A stretch of 64,000 nt of DNA from Combretum micranthum (GCA_024138025.1 JAMXBD010000689.1:434001-498000); one strand, 5' to 3'; positions 1 to 13,307 are shown, counted from the first letter of the stretch. Notes: generated by a model from the sequence alone, not told the origin. Numbers and translations are program-made.

Positions 1-2760
1 GTCACATCAAATGGCCAAAACCAAATGCAAGATGAAATTAGTAATACAAACATCTTTTTGGGCTTTTCATCTACAAAGAAATCCCTAGCAGAGGAACATC
101 CTCTACAACTAAGGAAACTTTTGTCCATCAAACACCAAGCTCAAAAGCATGGTTCACTACATAAGACACTTGTTTATAGTAAGACTACACCGTCAAAACT
201 TAACGATGATGGTAGAAGCACCTAGATAAAAAATGTGGCAAATACCTTTAGATGAATTCTTACATAATGCACTGGTGGAAGTCATCTAAGAAACACTACT
301 AATGAATCTTATTCTCAAGAATCATCAAGTAACGATGATATGATACCATGACACATTTCCCATGGGGAAGGAGGAGAGGCAGTTTAACAACACTGTAATC
401 CAAAAAATGCAAGAAGGACTACTCTATATTATCTAAGTCACCTCACCCATCCACAATCCTGCAAAAGTGGGAACTCACATATCGATCACTAGTGCAAAGG
501 ATAATGTTAGGGGCGAACATACCAATGGAACTGTTGACTATTCTACTTGTCTTATTGGTGAACCTTGGGGAGATAAGACTATGGATTTTCAGCCTAATGT
601 AGAAAACGCCCATGATACTTATGACGAATCATAGGCTAAAATAATTCAAGATTGAAGCCATGCACTTCAAATGTCTTGTGGATGATAAACATACTTGGTG
701 TCAAACACTAGTATCTAATCTCAATGAAATGATGATACGAAAACAAAGAAATGCTTTGGTAGAAATGCCTTTCAAGATATTAGTGTGGAATTCCTGAGGT
801 GTAAATGAACTAAATAAGAGATAAGCCCTTGAGGAAGTAAAGTGGATACATGGCCCTCGTTTGATAATCCTGCTAGAAACCAAGTTTAATACGAGGGCTG
901 CATATGGCCTCACATGGATCCTTGCTTTCAATAAAATTGCATGCATAGAGGCAATGGGTTTGAATAGGGGCATCCTTACATTGTGGAATGAAGAAGCTAC
1001 AATTGTTCATACGAATTTTACTAGTAGACAAGAGATTCATTTGAATGTATATGTAAACTCCTGCTCTCATTCTCTTTATATTTTACTTATTTTTGCTAGT
1101 ACTTTGTTGGCTGAAAGAAATATGTTATAGGATAGCCTGAAAAAAATTTTCAAATATGGTTAATTACCCCTAGATAGTAATAGGGGATTTTAATAAAGTT
1201 CTGAGTAATGAAGAGAAGTTGGGGCAGTTAACCAATATAGAGCAAATTTATATCAGCAGTGCATGGATAATTGCCACTTATTAGATGTAGGATTTGTGAG
1301 CATGCCTCATATGTGGTCAAATAAGAGTAATAGATTGTCAACATTGATTAAGAGTAGATTAGATTAAGCATGGATAAATCGGAGTTGGTTAGATACCTCT
1401 ACATAAAAAAAATTGTTTCACTTGATGAAGAGCCAATCAAATCACAAACATGCTCTACTTAATACATGACCAAATGTAGGAAGATAAAAAAAGAATTATA
1501 GGCCTTTTAGATTTCAAGATATGCTGACCAAATACTCTTTATTTAGGGGGTTCATGGAAAGCAATTGGCCCCTTAAGGTACCTTTCACCCTTATGCAGCT
1601 CGTTCTATTCAAAGAGAAATTATGTTAGTGGAACAAAAATGTTTTTGGATTAATACCACAAATCAAAAAGAGACTAGAGAAGAAAATTGATGCACTGGAG
1701 AATCTGATGGTACATCAACCAACACAAGACATCCTAAACCAATTAAATTTTTTCCTTGAAGAATTGCATAAAATGCTTCACGATGAAGAAATACTTTAGG
1801 CACAAAAAGCTAGATCACAATGGGTAATTAAAGGGGATAGGAATGCGTGCTTCTTCTACCCAACAACAATGGTGAGAAGAGGTAAATCCAGAATCCTATG
1901 CTTAGAAGATGAGATGGGGTGGGGCATTACTGATCAGAATGAAATAGAGAGACTAACTATATCCTACTACTGAAGACTCCTTACACTTGATAAATTTGAA
2001 GCCACTTTATACAATCCTTTGAGCGATATTGCAAGCCCATGCATTGAGGATGTAGTGAAGGAGAATCTGATTACCATCCTGATCATAGGGAAATAAAGAA
2101 AGCATTGAATAGTATCGGCTCACATAAGTCCTTAGGCTACATGCAGGATTTTACAAGAAATATTCGAAAATTGTTGGAGAATATATTGTCAAGAGTGTGC
2201 GGAATTGCTTCGTAACCAACTTAGTACTAGAAGATGTAAATAAAATCCTCTTTGTTCTCATCCCAAAGGGAGCTAAGAGCTTGAAAGAAACTGAGCCATT
2301 AGCCTCTTCACCATTCTATACAAAATAATAACAAAGATTATTGTAAGTAGACTACAAACTTTCTTGGACGAACTTATTAGCCCAGCCTAATGACGTATCA
2401 TCCCTGAAAGAAGTGTAGGAAATAATGTGGTGTCCATGCAAGAGATTTTCCACAATTTTTTTCTTGAAAAAAAAAAGGAAGAAGAAGAAGAATAAGAAGA
2501 AAGAATAGTTAATAATGATGCTAGATCTAGAAAAAGCATATGATCACATGAAATGGGACTTCATTCGAAACTCAATAGGGGCCCTAAATATGCTTGAACC
2601 ATCGATAACTTTAATATCCTCATGTCTCTTAAACTCATATTATTCAATCATCATCAATAGAAATATGTCTACTAACGTTGATAGCCCACAAAGCCTTAGA
2701 CAAGGCAACCCTATGTCGCCATATCTTTTTATTTTGGGAATGGAGATGTTGTGTTGTTAG
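1..2760 (+). mobile_element. Decayed LINE (non-LTR retrotransposon), 5' and middle part, 3' half missing
   Basis: Broken reading frames follow the order of a plant L1-type LINE. An endonuclease start (I-L-V-W-N, then a stop) lies near 775. It is followed by L-L-E-T-K near 870, G-I-L-T-L-W-N near 965, G-D-F-N-K-V-L-S near 1182 and a W-S-N-K ... R-L-D block near 1315. A K-A-R-S-Q-W-x-x-x-G-D-R-N motif near 1805 leads into the reverse transcriptase. Bases 1-770 may be ORF1 remnant, but I see no zinc knuckle there. Many stops and shifts make it non-functional. It stops abruptly after the S-P-Y-L-F-I-L block, before any Y-A-D-D motif, RNase H or poly(A). The left end runs off the window. Confidence 0.85.
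2515..2760 (+). pseudogene. LINE reverse transcriptase fragment
   Basis: This is the longest open piece of the LINE, 81 codons. It carries reverse-transcriptase motif A (D-L-E-K-A-Y-D, with the first catalytic Asp) near its start. Near its end is the family block L-R-Q-G-N-P-M-S-P-Y-L-F-I-L (usually G-L-R-Q-G-D-P-L-S-P). The domain then stops; the Y-A-D-D catalytic strand, thumb and RNase H are absent. A purine-rich tract (2468-2506) just upstream breaks the frame. It is a dead fragment of the element above and not an independent gene. Confidence 0.85.
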
Positions 2761-5690
2761 CAGATCATTTTTATTCCTTGATACTTTTTGCTGGTAGATT
2801 ATTTTTCTTTTCTACCAAATTTGTTGATAGATGATTGATTGGATGGGTTTGTAAATAATTATAGGTTATAGCATACTATATATTAGTTAGTGAATACACT
2901 TTATTGGTGAATAACTAATAAATAAATGATTTAATGAAGGACTATGAATTATGAATATGTTGGATTTATAAAATATTTTGTTGTGATTTGCAATTTGAAC
3001 GTTATAGAGTAGTCTAAATATTTAAATATCCATACAAATGTAAAAGATAATAATTTTTCAATTAGAATTTTAATTTAATCCATAATCCAAACCTGACCAA
3101 ACCATTATAAGGAGCTTGGAAATGTTCTAATCAATAGTTTGTTTTGGGAAGGAAAAAAATTGAATTATAAATTATGATTTGCTTAGGTTTTTCATAAGAA
3201 CATAACCAAATTGATCCATACCATCCTTACCTACAAGTTACTCCAGAGTTGTCCTTTCTTCGTTGTGACTTTTCTAACCCTTCCTTCACTTTAGTGATGT
3301 GAAACTTCGTTTCTCTTGCATAGCACGTGCCATCAACATGTCCCCCAACTAAGTCATTTACCCAGTAAGTGGGCACTTCTCACAAACAGTCTCATTCACT
3401 ACAGCCTGGACATTATTCTTCTCACTAGAAGACGTCTCTACTTACACTTTATAGGACTTACTCCTATACCTCTTGTCATAAGATTTTTATTGTGGGAACT
3501 CCCATGTGGCACTAAAACACTCCAAAGTCTATTAAAAGTTAATGGTGGACACATTGATTTGGTTTGGTTTTTACCAAAAATTAAACCAAACCATAATTAA
3601 CAAGTCATTTTTTTCATCCTAAATCCAACAATCAAATAACAATTTGATTCAGACTAAGAATTTTTTATACCATTAAATAGCACTTTGGTTCAATTCAAAT
3701 CACAAATTGAATCTACGTTAGAAAAAAAAACTTGTTACAATCTTTTACATTTATGTGAATATTTAAATATCTAGAACTTGAAAAAAAATTGATATGAAGA
3801 TAATTGATGCTCACTAATAAAGATATACATTAAACTATTTATTTTTTGGAGAAGGATATAGGTAAAGAATAATTTGAAGATAATTGACAACGTTACTACA
3901 CAAAGAACATGGAAGTATAAATGTGTAATTATATATATATATATATATATAAACCAATTGTCATATCTTTTTGAGAAAGAAAAAAATTGGTCTAAAAATA
4001 AAAAATAAAAGAAAAAAATTGCTCTACGCATGGTTTTCAAAATTTTGATTTTACCCATACAATCCAATGATATTATGATTTTACGAGGCCTTTATGAGTT
4101 GACTCATAGGTAAAATAATTTTTTTTAAGATACTTACGATTTTAACCGAGTATACACGTAAATTCGGTAGAACATTACGATTTTAACCGAGTTTACCAAT
4201 ATTACCTATTTTAGTAAATTTGGTAAATTTGTGTTTTTACATGCTCATTAACTATTATAATGATTCATCGCTCCTATTACATTTTAATTTTGTTTTTACA
4301 CACTCTTTATCTCTCCCCCTCCCTCCCCCCATCTACATTTGCAGAAATTATTTAATTAGAGTTGTAACTATAAAGTTTACAAGAAATTTTCTTTATTTCA
4401 CTTATAAATTAAGAATTTAAGATAAGTTTCAAACAAATTAACAGAAAATAACTTAATTTTGTCTCTACTCGCTCTTTTTTTTCTTTTTTTCTGTGGATGT
4501 TATATTATGGATTAAGAGTTATAATAACAAAGAGAACTTAATTATATCAAGTTTTTTTATGACTTTTGTAAGCATATCTATAGCTATTCAAAGCTATTTT
4601 GTGCATATTGTAGAAACTTATATTTCTACATTTTGATGGTACATTTCGATTCTATAGACACTTTGATGATTCTATGTAGAAATGTGAGTTCAACAACCTT
4701 GCTGTATGAAGTCAAATTACAAATCACAAGTACATTTACAAACTAATCCTCCACAAAACCATCTAATCATTCATTGACTAACAAAAGTCATCCACCGATG
4801 AACAACTAATGCATAATAACAGCCATAACTACATAAAAAAAAAAAGTTTATATGCCACAAGTTAAAAGAATTAAAAATTTAGTATTTACTAAAATGAAAT
4901 AAAAAATATATATAGCTACTTATATAATTTACAAGGTAAATATGGGGGGCTAAAGTAATATATACAAGTTCACAATAAAAAAATAAAATTGTTTGCTTCC
5001 CATGAAAATAGAGAAGAGAGCATATGATTAAGCTCCTTTCTCTTTTACATTAGTCCATAGGGAGCACTTTAAAACTCGAAACTCACATAACTCTGAAAAA
5101 AGAACGATTTTATGAGCAAAATTTGAACTCCTAGTAGTGAAGTACGAGATGGTATTTTTTTTTCTTTGCCAGATGGTGTAGGCTTGAATATCGACTTGAT
5201 GAGCTACCAGATAGCCCTAGACTCTAAAAGGTTCATTTTAATTCCACCCAATGCTAAGATTCATGCGATCGCATTCTTCATCTTTCTTCTCTTTGTCACC
5301 TTATAATCTAAATGCATCTTGGCTTCGAAGCTTTCTTTGGTAAATTAAATTTAAGGGAAAAAGACTTATTAATTACAATATAATAAATAATGAGAAATGA
5401 TACTTTTATTCTATTTTTATGGAAGACCATTTGTTGTGACATAATTTTAGTAACAAATTGGGATAAGAAAAGATATAAAAACTAGCAAAATATATTAACC
5501 AATTGATAAAAAAAATATGAAAGTTAACCAATCCAGTACAGATTTCATTGTAGTTTTGTAAATTATCTCTATTATGTTCTTTTGTATTCAAAGATGAATC
5601 CTATAAAAGGTAGTTCCCTATCAACAAACACCATGAATCCTAATAAAATTTGCTAGTAGTATAACTTTAGATTGGGGATAGTTTAGACAT
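2761..5690. other. AT-rich spacer without a recognisable gene
   Basis: No coding region is recognisable. The stretch holds poly-A/T runs, an (AT)n tract near 3931-3950 and a short duplicated phrase around 'gattttaaccgag' at about 4138-4195. A patch at about 3545-3720 repeats the 'ttggtttggtttttaccaaa' theme of the hAT-like MITE at 21153-21862 and is probably a fragment of that family. The open frames here are short and composed of low-complexity sequence. Confidence 0.6.
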
Positions 5691-5765
5691 CTCTCCAGTT
5701 TGAGTCCCTATTTCATGGACCCATAATCACCCTGCGTAAGTAGCGGGGCAAGTTTAATCCGTGCA

Positions 5766-6405
5766 TAGAGTTGTGTTTACCTACTTTAAAAAATGGGTCG
5801 TGACCAAATTTTTTCGATCCATTTAAAAGTGGGCCAAATTGGTCTGATCTATTTATCTAGTGAGTCAAAGTAAGCTGGCCCATGATGGGCTAGGTTAATT
5901 CACAGGCAAAAACATAAAAAACAAGAAGAAGAGTAAAAAAATTAAAGAATAGTAATAATATAATAACATGTTAGTGATTGTTTATGGTATGTTCTAAAAG
6001 AAGATAGATTGATACACGCAACACAACCATTATAACATTTCTTTAAATATATATTTATTTCTTCAAACGTAATATGATATCTAATAAATCAATTTAAAAA
6101 CTTGTTTTTACATATAAGTAATCAAATTAGCACAAAAATTAATCATTACTATATATAAAACCTTAAAATATAAAAATATTCCAATTTTCAAATAAACTAA
6201 CATAAAAAATAAAAATTCAAAAATAAAAAATTAAATTCATTTTGGCCCATAAGTTGGCTCATTTAGTCCACAGGCCAAAGCAAGCTGGGCCCAAGCCTAG
6301 AAATTTTGGCCTATTTAAAAGCTAGCAAAAATGGCCCAGCCCGTTTAACCCGTAGGACAAAGCAGGTTGGCCAAACCTACTAGGCCTATTTACCCATCTC
6401 TATCT
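5766..6405. mobile_element. Possible hAT-type non-autonomous element with GGCC-rich ends
   Basis: Two patches are clearly less AT-rich than the surroundings: about 5770-5900, and 6240-6400 with repeated 'ggccca', 'aagctggg' and 'gcccgtttaac' phrases. They flank a very AT-rich core. The right end reads 'acccatctcta', typical of hAT MITE ends; the left end (near 'tagagttgtgtttacc') is only a weak inverted match. No convincing 8-bp duplication was found, so the boundaries are tentative. Confidence 0.4.
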
Positions 6406-7420
6406 ATACATCCTTTAAGTTCTAGGATGGGTCGGGACGGTTTCGACCCATCCCCTTTGAAAAAAAAATCAAGGAGAGGATATTCTTAAATTGAAATAAT
6501 AAATTTTAAACTTTATAAAATGGGCTTGAGAATATTACACTCTTTAACTCATATTCATTTAATACTATCAAGAATGTGCAATTATACACAAGTACATTCC
6601 TATCGAGTTAAAATATTAGTAATGTGGGATTATAATAACACTCTAAAAAAGTAAAGTTAAAAAAAAAAAGTCTCACATTGTTTAGATGTGAGATTTTTTA
6701 CTGATTTTGAATTGTTTTCATTACATGTGCTATTATCAATAATGTATTAAATATTGTCAATAGATTATTCATAATTTCTATTCACACGGAAAACAATCTA
6801 AACATTAAATGTTATTTACCTTTTTTTTTTACTTTTCTATTATTTTGTATTCTTTTTTTTTCATTTTTTATTTTGATAATAATCAATATATTATATTTTG
6901 TTAATAAAAAATATGTATTTATTTTTTTAAATAGGCATGAACGAACATGTTGGTCCATAATCCAGCTGGTAAACTTGGCTGGGACCTACGGACCATAGTG
7001 GGACCAAAAGCTAAGTCAAACTTGCCTCGTTGGGACTTGACCCAGGGAGATGTCTAGGACAGTCTCCCTACCTTTAGTGCACATTTATTGTTATATAATA
7101 CTTATGATAGCACATATCATATTTATAAAATAAGTTTTTAGATCATATGGTTGTAATATTAATTTTAGCATGGTACTAAAACAAAGGTCTGTTCTTACAA
7201 GTATAATCCCACATTGTTTTTCAGAAAAATTTTCCCTTGACTAGTTGCCATATAAATAAAATTTGTCTAGTCTTTCTTTTCAATTTTTGCCTTTAAACTT
7301 ATTTATTATGTGCTTCTAGAAGTGTGCACGGGCAATTAGTATTTCCTTTGTAGTTTTAACTTTCTTGTCATTTCCTTGGTTTTGCTCTACTACTGATGCT
7401 GATGTGATAGCGAGCCATAG
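6406..7420. other. Spacer with small hairpins and repeat fragments
   Basis: No gene is seen. A GC-richer palindromic phrase lies at about 6426-6456 ('gatgggtcg' against 'cgacccatc'). A short hairpin with arms 'tctcacat'/'atgtgaga' lies near 6671-6694. A less AT-rich patch at about 6940-7070 looks like another MITE end, without a detectable partner. Confidence 0.5.
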
Positions 7421-7423
7421 TTA

Positions 7424-10400
7424 GAGCAACTTTATTGGATTTACTTGACACGGACCCTGTACTAAACAACTCAAAAAACCAATAGAATGAGTTGTTAGAG
7501 GAGTTTCTTGATATGGGAATCTATATCAGAGTTATTGTAATACCATGATTTTATTCACGATATCATATTATATATGTGTGATTATAGTTACATATTAAAA
7601 TAAATAAATAAATAACACGTTTTACATATAGATTAAGCTAGTGTAATTTAATGTATGCGTCTGAGTAGTGTAGAATATTTATGTTTGCATTAGTATAATA
7701 AATATTTAATATTAATTTACATATTGATGTTGTATGAATAATGAAATGAGTAATATTAGACTTAAATGTATATTTCAAGTGTTTATGTGTAGCAGATTTT
7801 TTTTTGAACCCAAAAAGCTAGCAAAATGCCTTTTGCTTTACTCAAATTAATAACCCTAATTAAGCCTAACTAAAATCCACTTAATAACTTTATTTTGGGC
7901 TACCTTAAAAGTCAAAGTTGGATAAATATATAGCTAAAAATATCCCCATTTTCGTCTAAAATCAGACCACCATCAAGACAACCTTCTAAACAAACATAAA
8001 ACTCATTACTTTCTCTTCCAAAGCTACCTCAACTTCAAGATCAAGACCCACATCCAAATTCTTACAAGTTGGCCATCAAAAGACCCTTATAAAGCCTTGC
8101 AAACTAAGCCTAAAGATTTGAGGTAAGTTTAAGTTACATTTGATGCAAGTTTCATTGTGTAAGGTTTGTTAATTTAGAGATTATGTCGATATGAATATTG
8201 TGTTGTTATAAGCTTTAATAGTTTGCAATTGTTAGTTAATTGTTGAGAAGTGTTTGGGTTGCCATATGAAGTTATAAATGTGTATGTTAAGTAGTGGAAG
8301 TGTGTTGGTGAAAATGAAGTGGAATATGAATAGTGTAGTAAGGGTTAGTGAAGTTGGGTATGTATTGAATGTTGTATTGAATGAAGAGTGGAATTTGAAG
8401 TGATATTTATGTTGTTTGATGAGTTGGAAGCGAATTGATAAAGTTAAGTTCATACACCAAGTAGTAAGAAGCTTACGATATGTTTTGAAGAGAGTTTGAA
8501 TGTGTAAAAGTTGATATATTGTGTAAAGAAATCATGGAAAATGCGTGTATGCTATCAAAAAAATTTTCCCAGATCAACACTACTGTGTATACGGGCGTGC
8601 ACGATCTTGTGTTGATAAAAACAAGTTCTTGGGTCACTTTTTCAACCTCTACCCCACCTTATACACGAGCGTGCACGAGCTTGTGCTAAACAAAATAAAT
8701 TATCGGGTCACTTTTTAGTTCCCTACACGTCCCCAAGCATGTCTATGTACTAGGTTGTGTACTTTCCCCTGTTTTGCAGCTTGTTAGTAATTTGTCCATA
8801 ACTGTTTCATCTAACCTCCAATGAAGGTGATTCAAGTTGCTATGGAAAGTTTAAAAAGAGATCTACAGCTTTTATGTTTTGAGTTTTTACAAATTTCAAA
8901 AATATCAAAGTTTAAATTTTGTTTCTTTTCAGCTGATACAATTTTCAAACAAGGTAAAAAACTTACGTTTTCTTGTTAAATGTGTGTTTGCATATGAAAT
9001 AGATCTTTTTGGACTAAAATAAGATAGATTAATGATATTTGAGGTGTAATGATGATTGAGTGATATAATTAATTATAATTTAATTATATTTGTAGATTTA
9101 ACAAATAATTGAATATTCCATGAATGTTAAGATAAATCTAGTTATATTGTATATATGGATTGAAGTTAAAAATGATGATTTTGTGAGCTTATATGATCTT
9201 GATAAATGTACAAATGATATGTTATGACTTTGTATAAGTTATATTTGAAGTCTTAAGTGTTAAGTTTAAGATTTGATATGATTTAAGTGTAATTCCAAGT
9301 ATATAATGTTGATTTGAGTTTGGATTATCTTCTGAAGGATTCTCGAGGTTCTATTTGTATTTCCTACATAAGGTACGCAGTAACTTGTTCGTTCTATGCT
9401 TAGGATAGGCATATCTTCAATCAACTTTAATATAGAAAAACTTAAACCTTGTTTGTGTTGGATGTTTCTTACGTTGTTTAAATCTGTATTTGGCTCGATA
9501 TAACAGATTGGTATCTGGTTTGAGGAGTAGCACCTTGCTCAGATTGGAGGCACGGTAGATTAGATGCTTAGGCCACCCCTATCTTTGATATAACTTTCCT
9601 AAGTGGTACGGCGGGTAACTGATGAGGAAGACGGTATCGGCGTAATGTTTGCTTATGCTTTGAATAAAATGACATGATTTAGTTCAAATGTTTATAGGAA
9701 CAGTTGGACTAGGTGATGTTATGGACTAAGATAAGTGAAGTCGTGTAATGGCTATCAACCCTAGATGAAGTTATTTTTTTTTTTATCTGATATATCATCT
9801 AAGAGATATAAGTATCCGAGTTGCTTATATCAACCCCTTAAGCGTTGAGGTCATTACTCAGGACCCTAATTACTCCTATTGTCCGGAGTTTGAATACTCT
9901 AGTGTTGATTGACTAATTAAAAGAATATCTAACAATTGAATGGATGTTACATTGTACTACAGTTAGGATCATGTGAATCATTCTACTTTTGTTTTTGTTA
10001 TTGTGTACTGGGCCTCTAGCTCACTTTTATCTTTTTAGGTGTAGAAGATGAGTTCTACACAAGCATGGGATATAGATCTAATTTTGAAGAGTTTTTAGAT
10101 GAATGGGATGAGTAGAGGGGACCATGACTCACAAGGATCCCTTTGTAATAGATTAGTTATATATGTATATATGAATTATGGACCTATATAATAGTTATTA
10201 GGATTTTTGCTATCTTTTGGGATCTTTTATAAATGGCTTACTCTTAAGCCTTGGTTGTAATAATTTTTTATTCATATGTGGGTGTATTATTTCTATGCCT
10301 TTTGAGAAGTATATAATATAAGCTATGTTTTAAAGAAATCTTCTATGAAGTATTTTGTTAAAGTTTATTCTTATAAGACATTTAGGCAAATAACTATACA

Positions 10401-10727
10401 AATTGATCATGGATTACTACCTTACATATAATACTGCAAATTATATGTAGTTGGAAAACTGAGTTTGCCTATTTTAAATATAGGGGTAAATCCGGGTCCT
10501 TACAGTTACTTAGCTAAGCAAGTTCCTTACTCTCTCTCTCTTATTTTTATTGGTAGAATGTGACATGTGGCAACTAAAAAAATTTTAAATAATTGCTAAG
10601 TAACTCTTTTTAAGAATTCGCTATTAAAGGGAGTTATTAGGAAAGTTACTTGATATAGGAATCAATACTTGGCCTGTTAATATGAAATGTTAAAAACTCT
10701 TTAAGCAAATAACTAATAAAGTTGCTC
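7424..10727. mobile_element. Tourist-like (PIF/Harbinger) MITE split by a solo LTR
   Basis: The left end begins 'gagcaactttatt' at 7424. The right end is its exact inverse, 'aataaagttgctc', ending at 10727. Both ends are flanked by the trinucleotide TTA (7421-7423 and 10728-10730), which is the TSD expected for PIF/Harbinger elements. Without the LTR inserted at 7536-10504 the MITE is about 330 bp and has no coding capacity. The TIR match is perfect over 13 bp, so the call is good even though the superfamily rests only on TSD size and sequence. Confidence 0.75.
7536..10504 (+). repeat. Solo LTR, family copy A (Gypsy-like)
   Basis: It starts TGTAATACC and ends CCTTACA, with candidate 5-bp TSDs GTTAT (7531-7535) and GTTAC (10505-10509). 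It shares ordered blocks with three other segments of the window: 'tgtactgggcctctagctca' near 10004, the 'actcaggaccc' block near 9857, and 'ccttacatataatac' near 10420. No primer-binding site, polypurine tract, second LTR or protein-coding core is present, so it is best read as a solo LTR left by recombination. It has landed inside a MITE. Gypsy affiliation is inferred from length and terminal style only. Confidence 0.7.
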
Positions 10728-10730
10728 TTA

Positions 10731-10991
10731 GTAGTTAGCCCAATCTCTTAAGGTGAATTGGATTGTGTTAGTGGCCAATGTATGGTTGAATCTGTTCAAC
10801 TGGCCGGTTTATTTTAGATTTTACAAAGCTTTACCTATCACAACTACAATCAAGCATTGAATCCAAATGCTTGATGCCTAGGTTTCTATGTGAACCTCCA
10901 TCTTAGGATGCTATAATTGGGCTCCCTCTTTAGGCTTTCCATTGTAAGTTAAGACTTAGGACATGGGTAAATTGGTAACACTATTTGGTAA
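10731..10991. other. Short spacer
   Basis: Ordinary AT-rich sequence between the MITE and the next inverted-repeat element. No feature was recognised. Confidence 0.5.
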
Positions 10992-12450
10992 GGGATAAAA
11001 GCCAAATAAGTGTGTAAACTTTTCGATTTGGGACATTTAGTGTCACTATTTTCATTCTTTTTTTTTAGTGTTCCAAACTTTAAAGAGTTACCTTCCAATA
11101 TTATAGACATTAAAAAAATATGTTAAAATTACTTTACTACCCTTGCATTAACCATTAACTATTTCTTAATGTTTTTTTTTTTCCTCCAACCAAAATGTCT
11201 ATGGACTATTCCTTTTCCAAAACCTATAATTTCTTTTTCACAAAAACAAAAACGGATCATCTATCAAAGATTGATTCCTTCAAAATTCTCCATTTTAAAC
11301 AAAGTTGCCTAAAAGAGTTTAGATGATGATGATATTATTATAGAAGTGCTTAGGCAATGATATCTATCATAGTTCTATATTTTTTATTCATTTAATGGAT
11401 GTATTTTCTTTTTATAGTAGGTATTTTATGGTGTAATGCTCAACATGATGCATTTTGTGCTTTATGAAATCAAGTGTTCACTCTAAAGTGGATGTTTGCA
11501 CTATTACAAGATGTATCTAATTTGCTTTATAATATTGCATATCATTTCACCTTAAAATGATTTATTCTATAATATTTCTTTTGAGATCATGATTTCTCTC
11601 TACCTTATGCATGATTTTATTATGATATCTATTGTAAATTTTCTACAATTCATTTTCTTAAATATCAAATAAAAATATATAAACATTTACATATAATTGC
11701 ATGCCTTGCTTAGATAATAAGCATGCACAAAAATGTATATTTTTAAATAAAAGTGTAGTCAATGATGAAAATAAAAAAAGTGTTCTCTTTATTGAATTGA
11801 CTCGATATTGCAAATCCGACTTCTAATTTCAATCGTACATCTTAAAAATTTTAACACATTACAACATCCAATTATAAACAGTTTTTTTCCTTAATTGCAC
11901 AAAATTCACTACCACAAATCCTAATTCACCATCATCCCTTCTTTTTCTTCTACTAACTTCTGATTAACCATTTTTATCAAGTTTTTTTTTCTTTTAATTT
12001 AATTTCACATGCTTTTCTATAATACTTAAGATGCTATATCAAAATTTTAATTTATATATTTATAAAATAAAAATGCATATCCATAAAATAATAAATTAAG
12101 TAATTTATTTATTTAATTAATATTTTTAGTATCCGAGTAACTGATACATGATCTGCTAGTATTTTATGAAGTTATAAGTGGATAAGCTAGTAATTTACAC
12201 ATAATATGCTATAACCGAAGGCTTGGGTTGAAAAATTAATAATTAACGTAGGGATACTAAAGTAATTTTGACCTCTTACTTTAAGGTTTGTTAGGTTGGG
12301 AGTTAATAGGAGCATTTATTTGGCTATTTTAAAGTTTAGAACACTAAAATATTAAAAAAAAAGAGATAAATGAAAAAAACAAGAGAGAAACTAGAGGGAC
12401 TAAATTGCCGATATCAAAAGATTGAGATACTTCCTTAGCCTTTATCCCCT
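10992..12450. mobile_element. Non-autonomous DNA element with long terminal inverted repeats
   Basis: The left arm (about 10992-11150, starting 'gggataaaagcc') and the right arm (about 12260-12450, ending 'ggctaaggataaa' on its complement) are inverted copies. They share in order a 'gggataaa' end, a 'tttagtg/ttagtcc' block, 'agtgttc(c/t)aaactttaaa' and 'aaaattactttactaccc' (right arm: 'agtatccc'). The core (about 11150-12260) is AT-rich and has no coding region. The flanks 'tttggtaa' and 'cttggtgaa' are a possible imperfect TSD of about 9 bp, which together with the long arms would suggest a MULE derivative. The superfamily is inference. Confidence 0.6.
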
Positions 12451-12544
12451 GCTTGGTGAATAAGAAGTTAGGAAGTAAACCTTACTATTTTTGGATTGGG
12501 GTGGGCAACAGATTAAAATAGGCTCATCTACTTCTACTTTTTAA

Positions 12545-12870
12545 TAATTTAGTATTTTATTTTTATATTTTGGCAAATTAGTACTTATGCTTTTGATGTT
12601 TATGCGATTTGATATATCTATTAAATAATATTTAACAGAAATTTATTTTGATGATAAGATAATAGTAGATCAAGTACCCGTGTTTTCAATTTTTAATAAT
12701 ATAGTCTCTCATCTTTAAATTTTAGTAATTTTTAGTGTATGGTATTATTCTATCATCAAAATAAATATTTATTAAATATTATTTAATAGAGATATTGAAT
12801 CATACATATTTTGAAAATACAAGCACTAATATATCAAAATTTAAAGATAAGATAAAAATAGAGATATCGG
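12545..12870. mobile_element. Foldback MITE
   Basis: Two arms of about 115 bp are near-perfect inverted copies. The left arm contains 'ctattaaataatatttaac' and 'atttattttgatgat'; the right arm contains the reverse complements 'atcatcaaaataaat' and 'attaaatattatttaatag'. Only about 80 bp separates them, so a transcript would fold into one long hairpin. No ORF and no certain TSD were seen. Confidence 0.65.
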
Positions 12871-13307
12871 ACTTGCCATTATCCTGGAAAAGTAGCTTCA
12901 ACACTTGCGGCATGCCGGGAAATAGATGGGTAATAACATAACGTATACGCAAAAGGACGTAAGATTGCAAGAAGAAATGGTTTAGCTTGTGAGGCTTTTA
13001 AATCCTATGCTGGTAGAGGACATTTTTCACTTCTTGAGCCCTTAAAACACATGATATGTACTTCATGACACCTTTTTTTCCCAAAATAATTCGGCAATGG
13101 AACCAAACCTAAGAATTCGGATTACTCATGCCGAATGCAAAGCAACCTTAAGTTGAAAAGAAGACAAACCTCTATTAAATTATACAAATTAGGGAAATAT
13201 AATATATGATCCGTCACAATAATGAAATGAAGACAAAAAACCTCGAAAACTAGGAGCCATAGAATAAACGTAGAAACCTAAACAACTTCGAAACCAATTC
13301 CTTCCAT

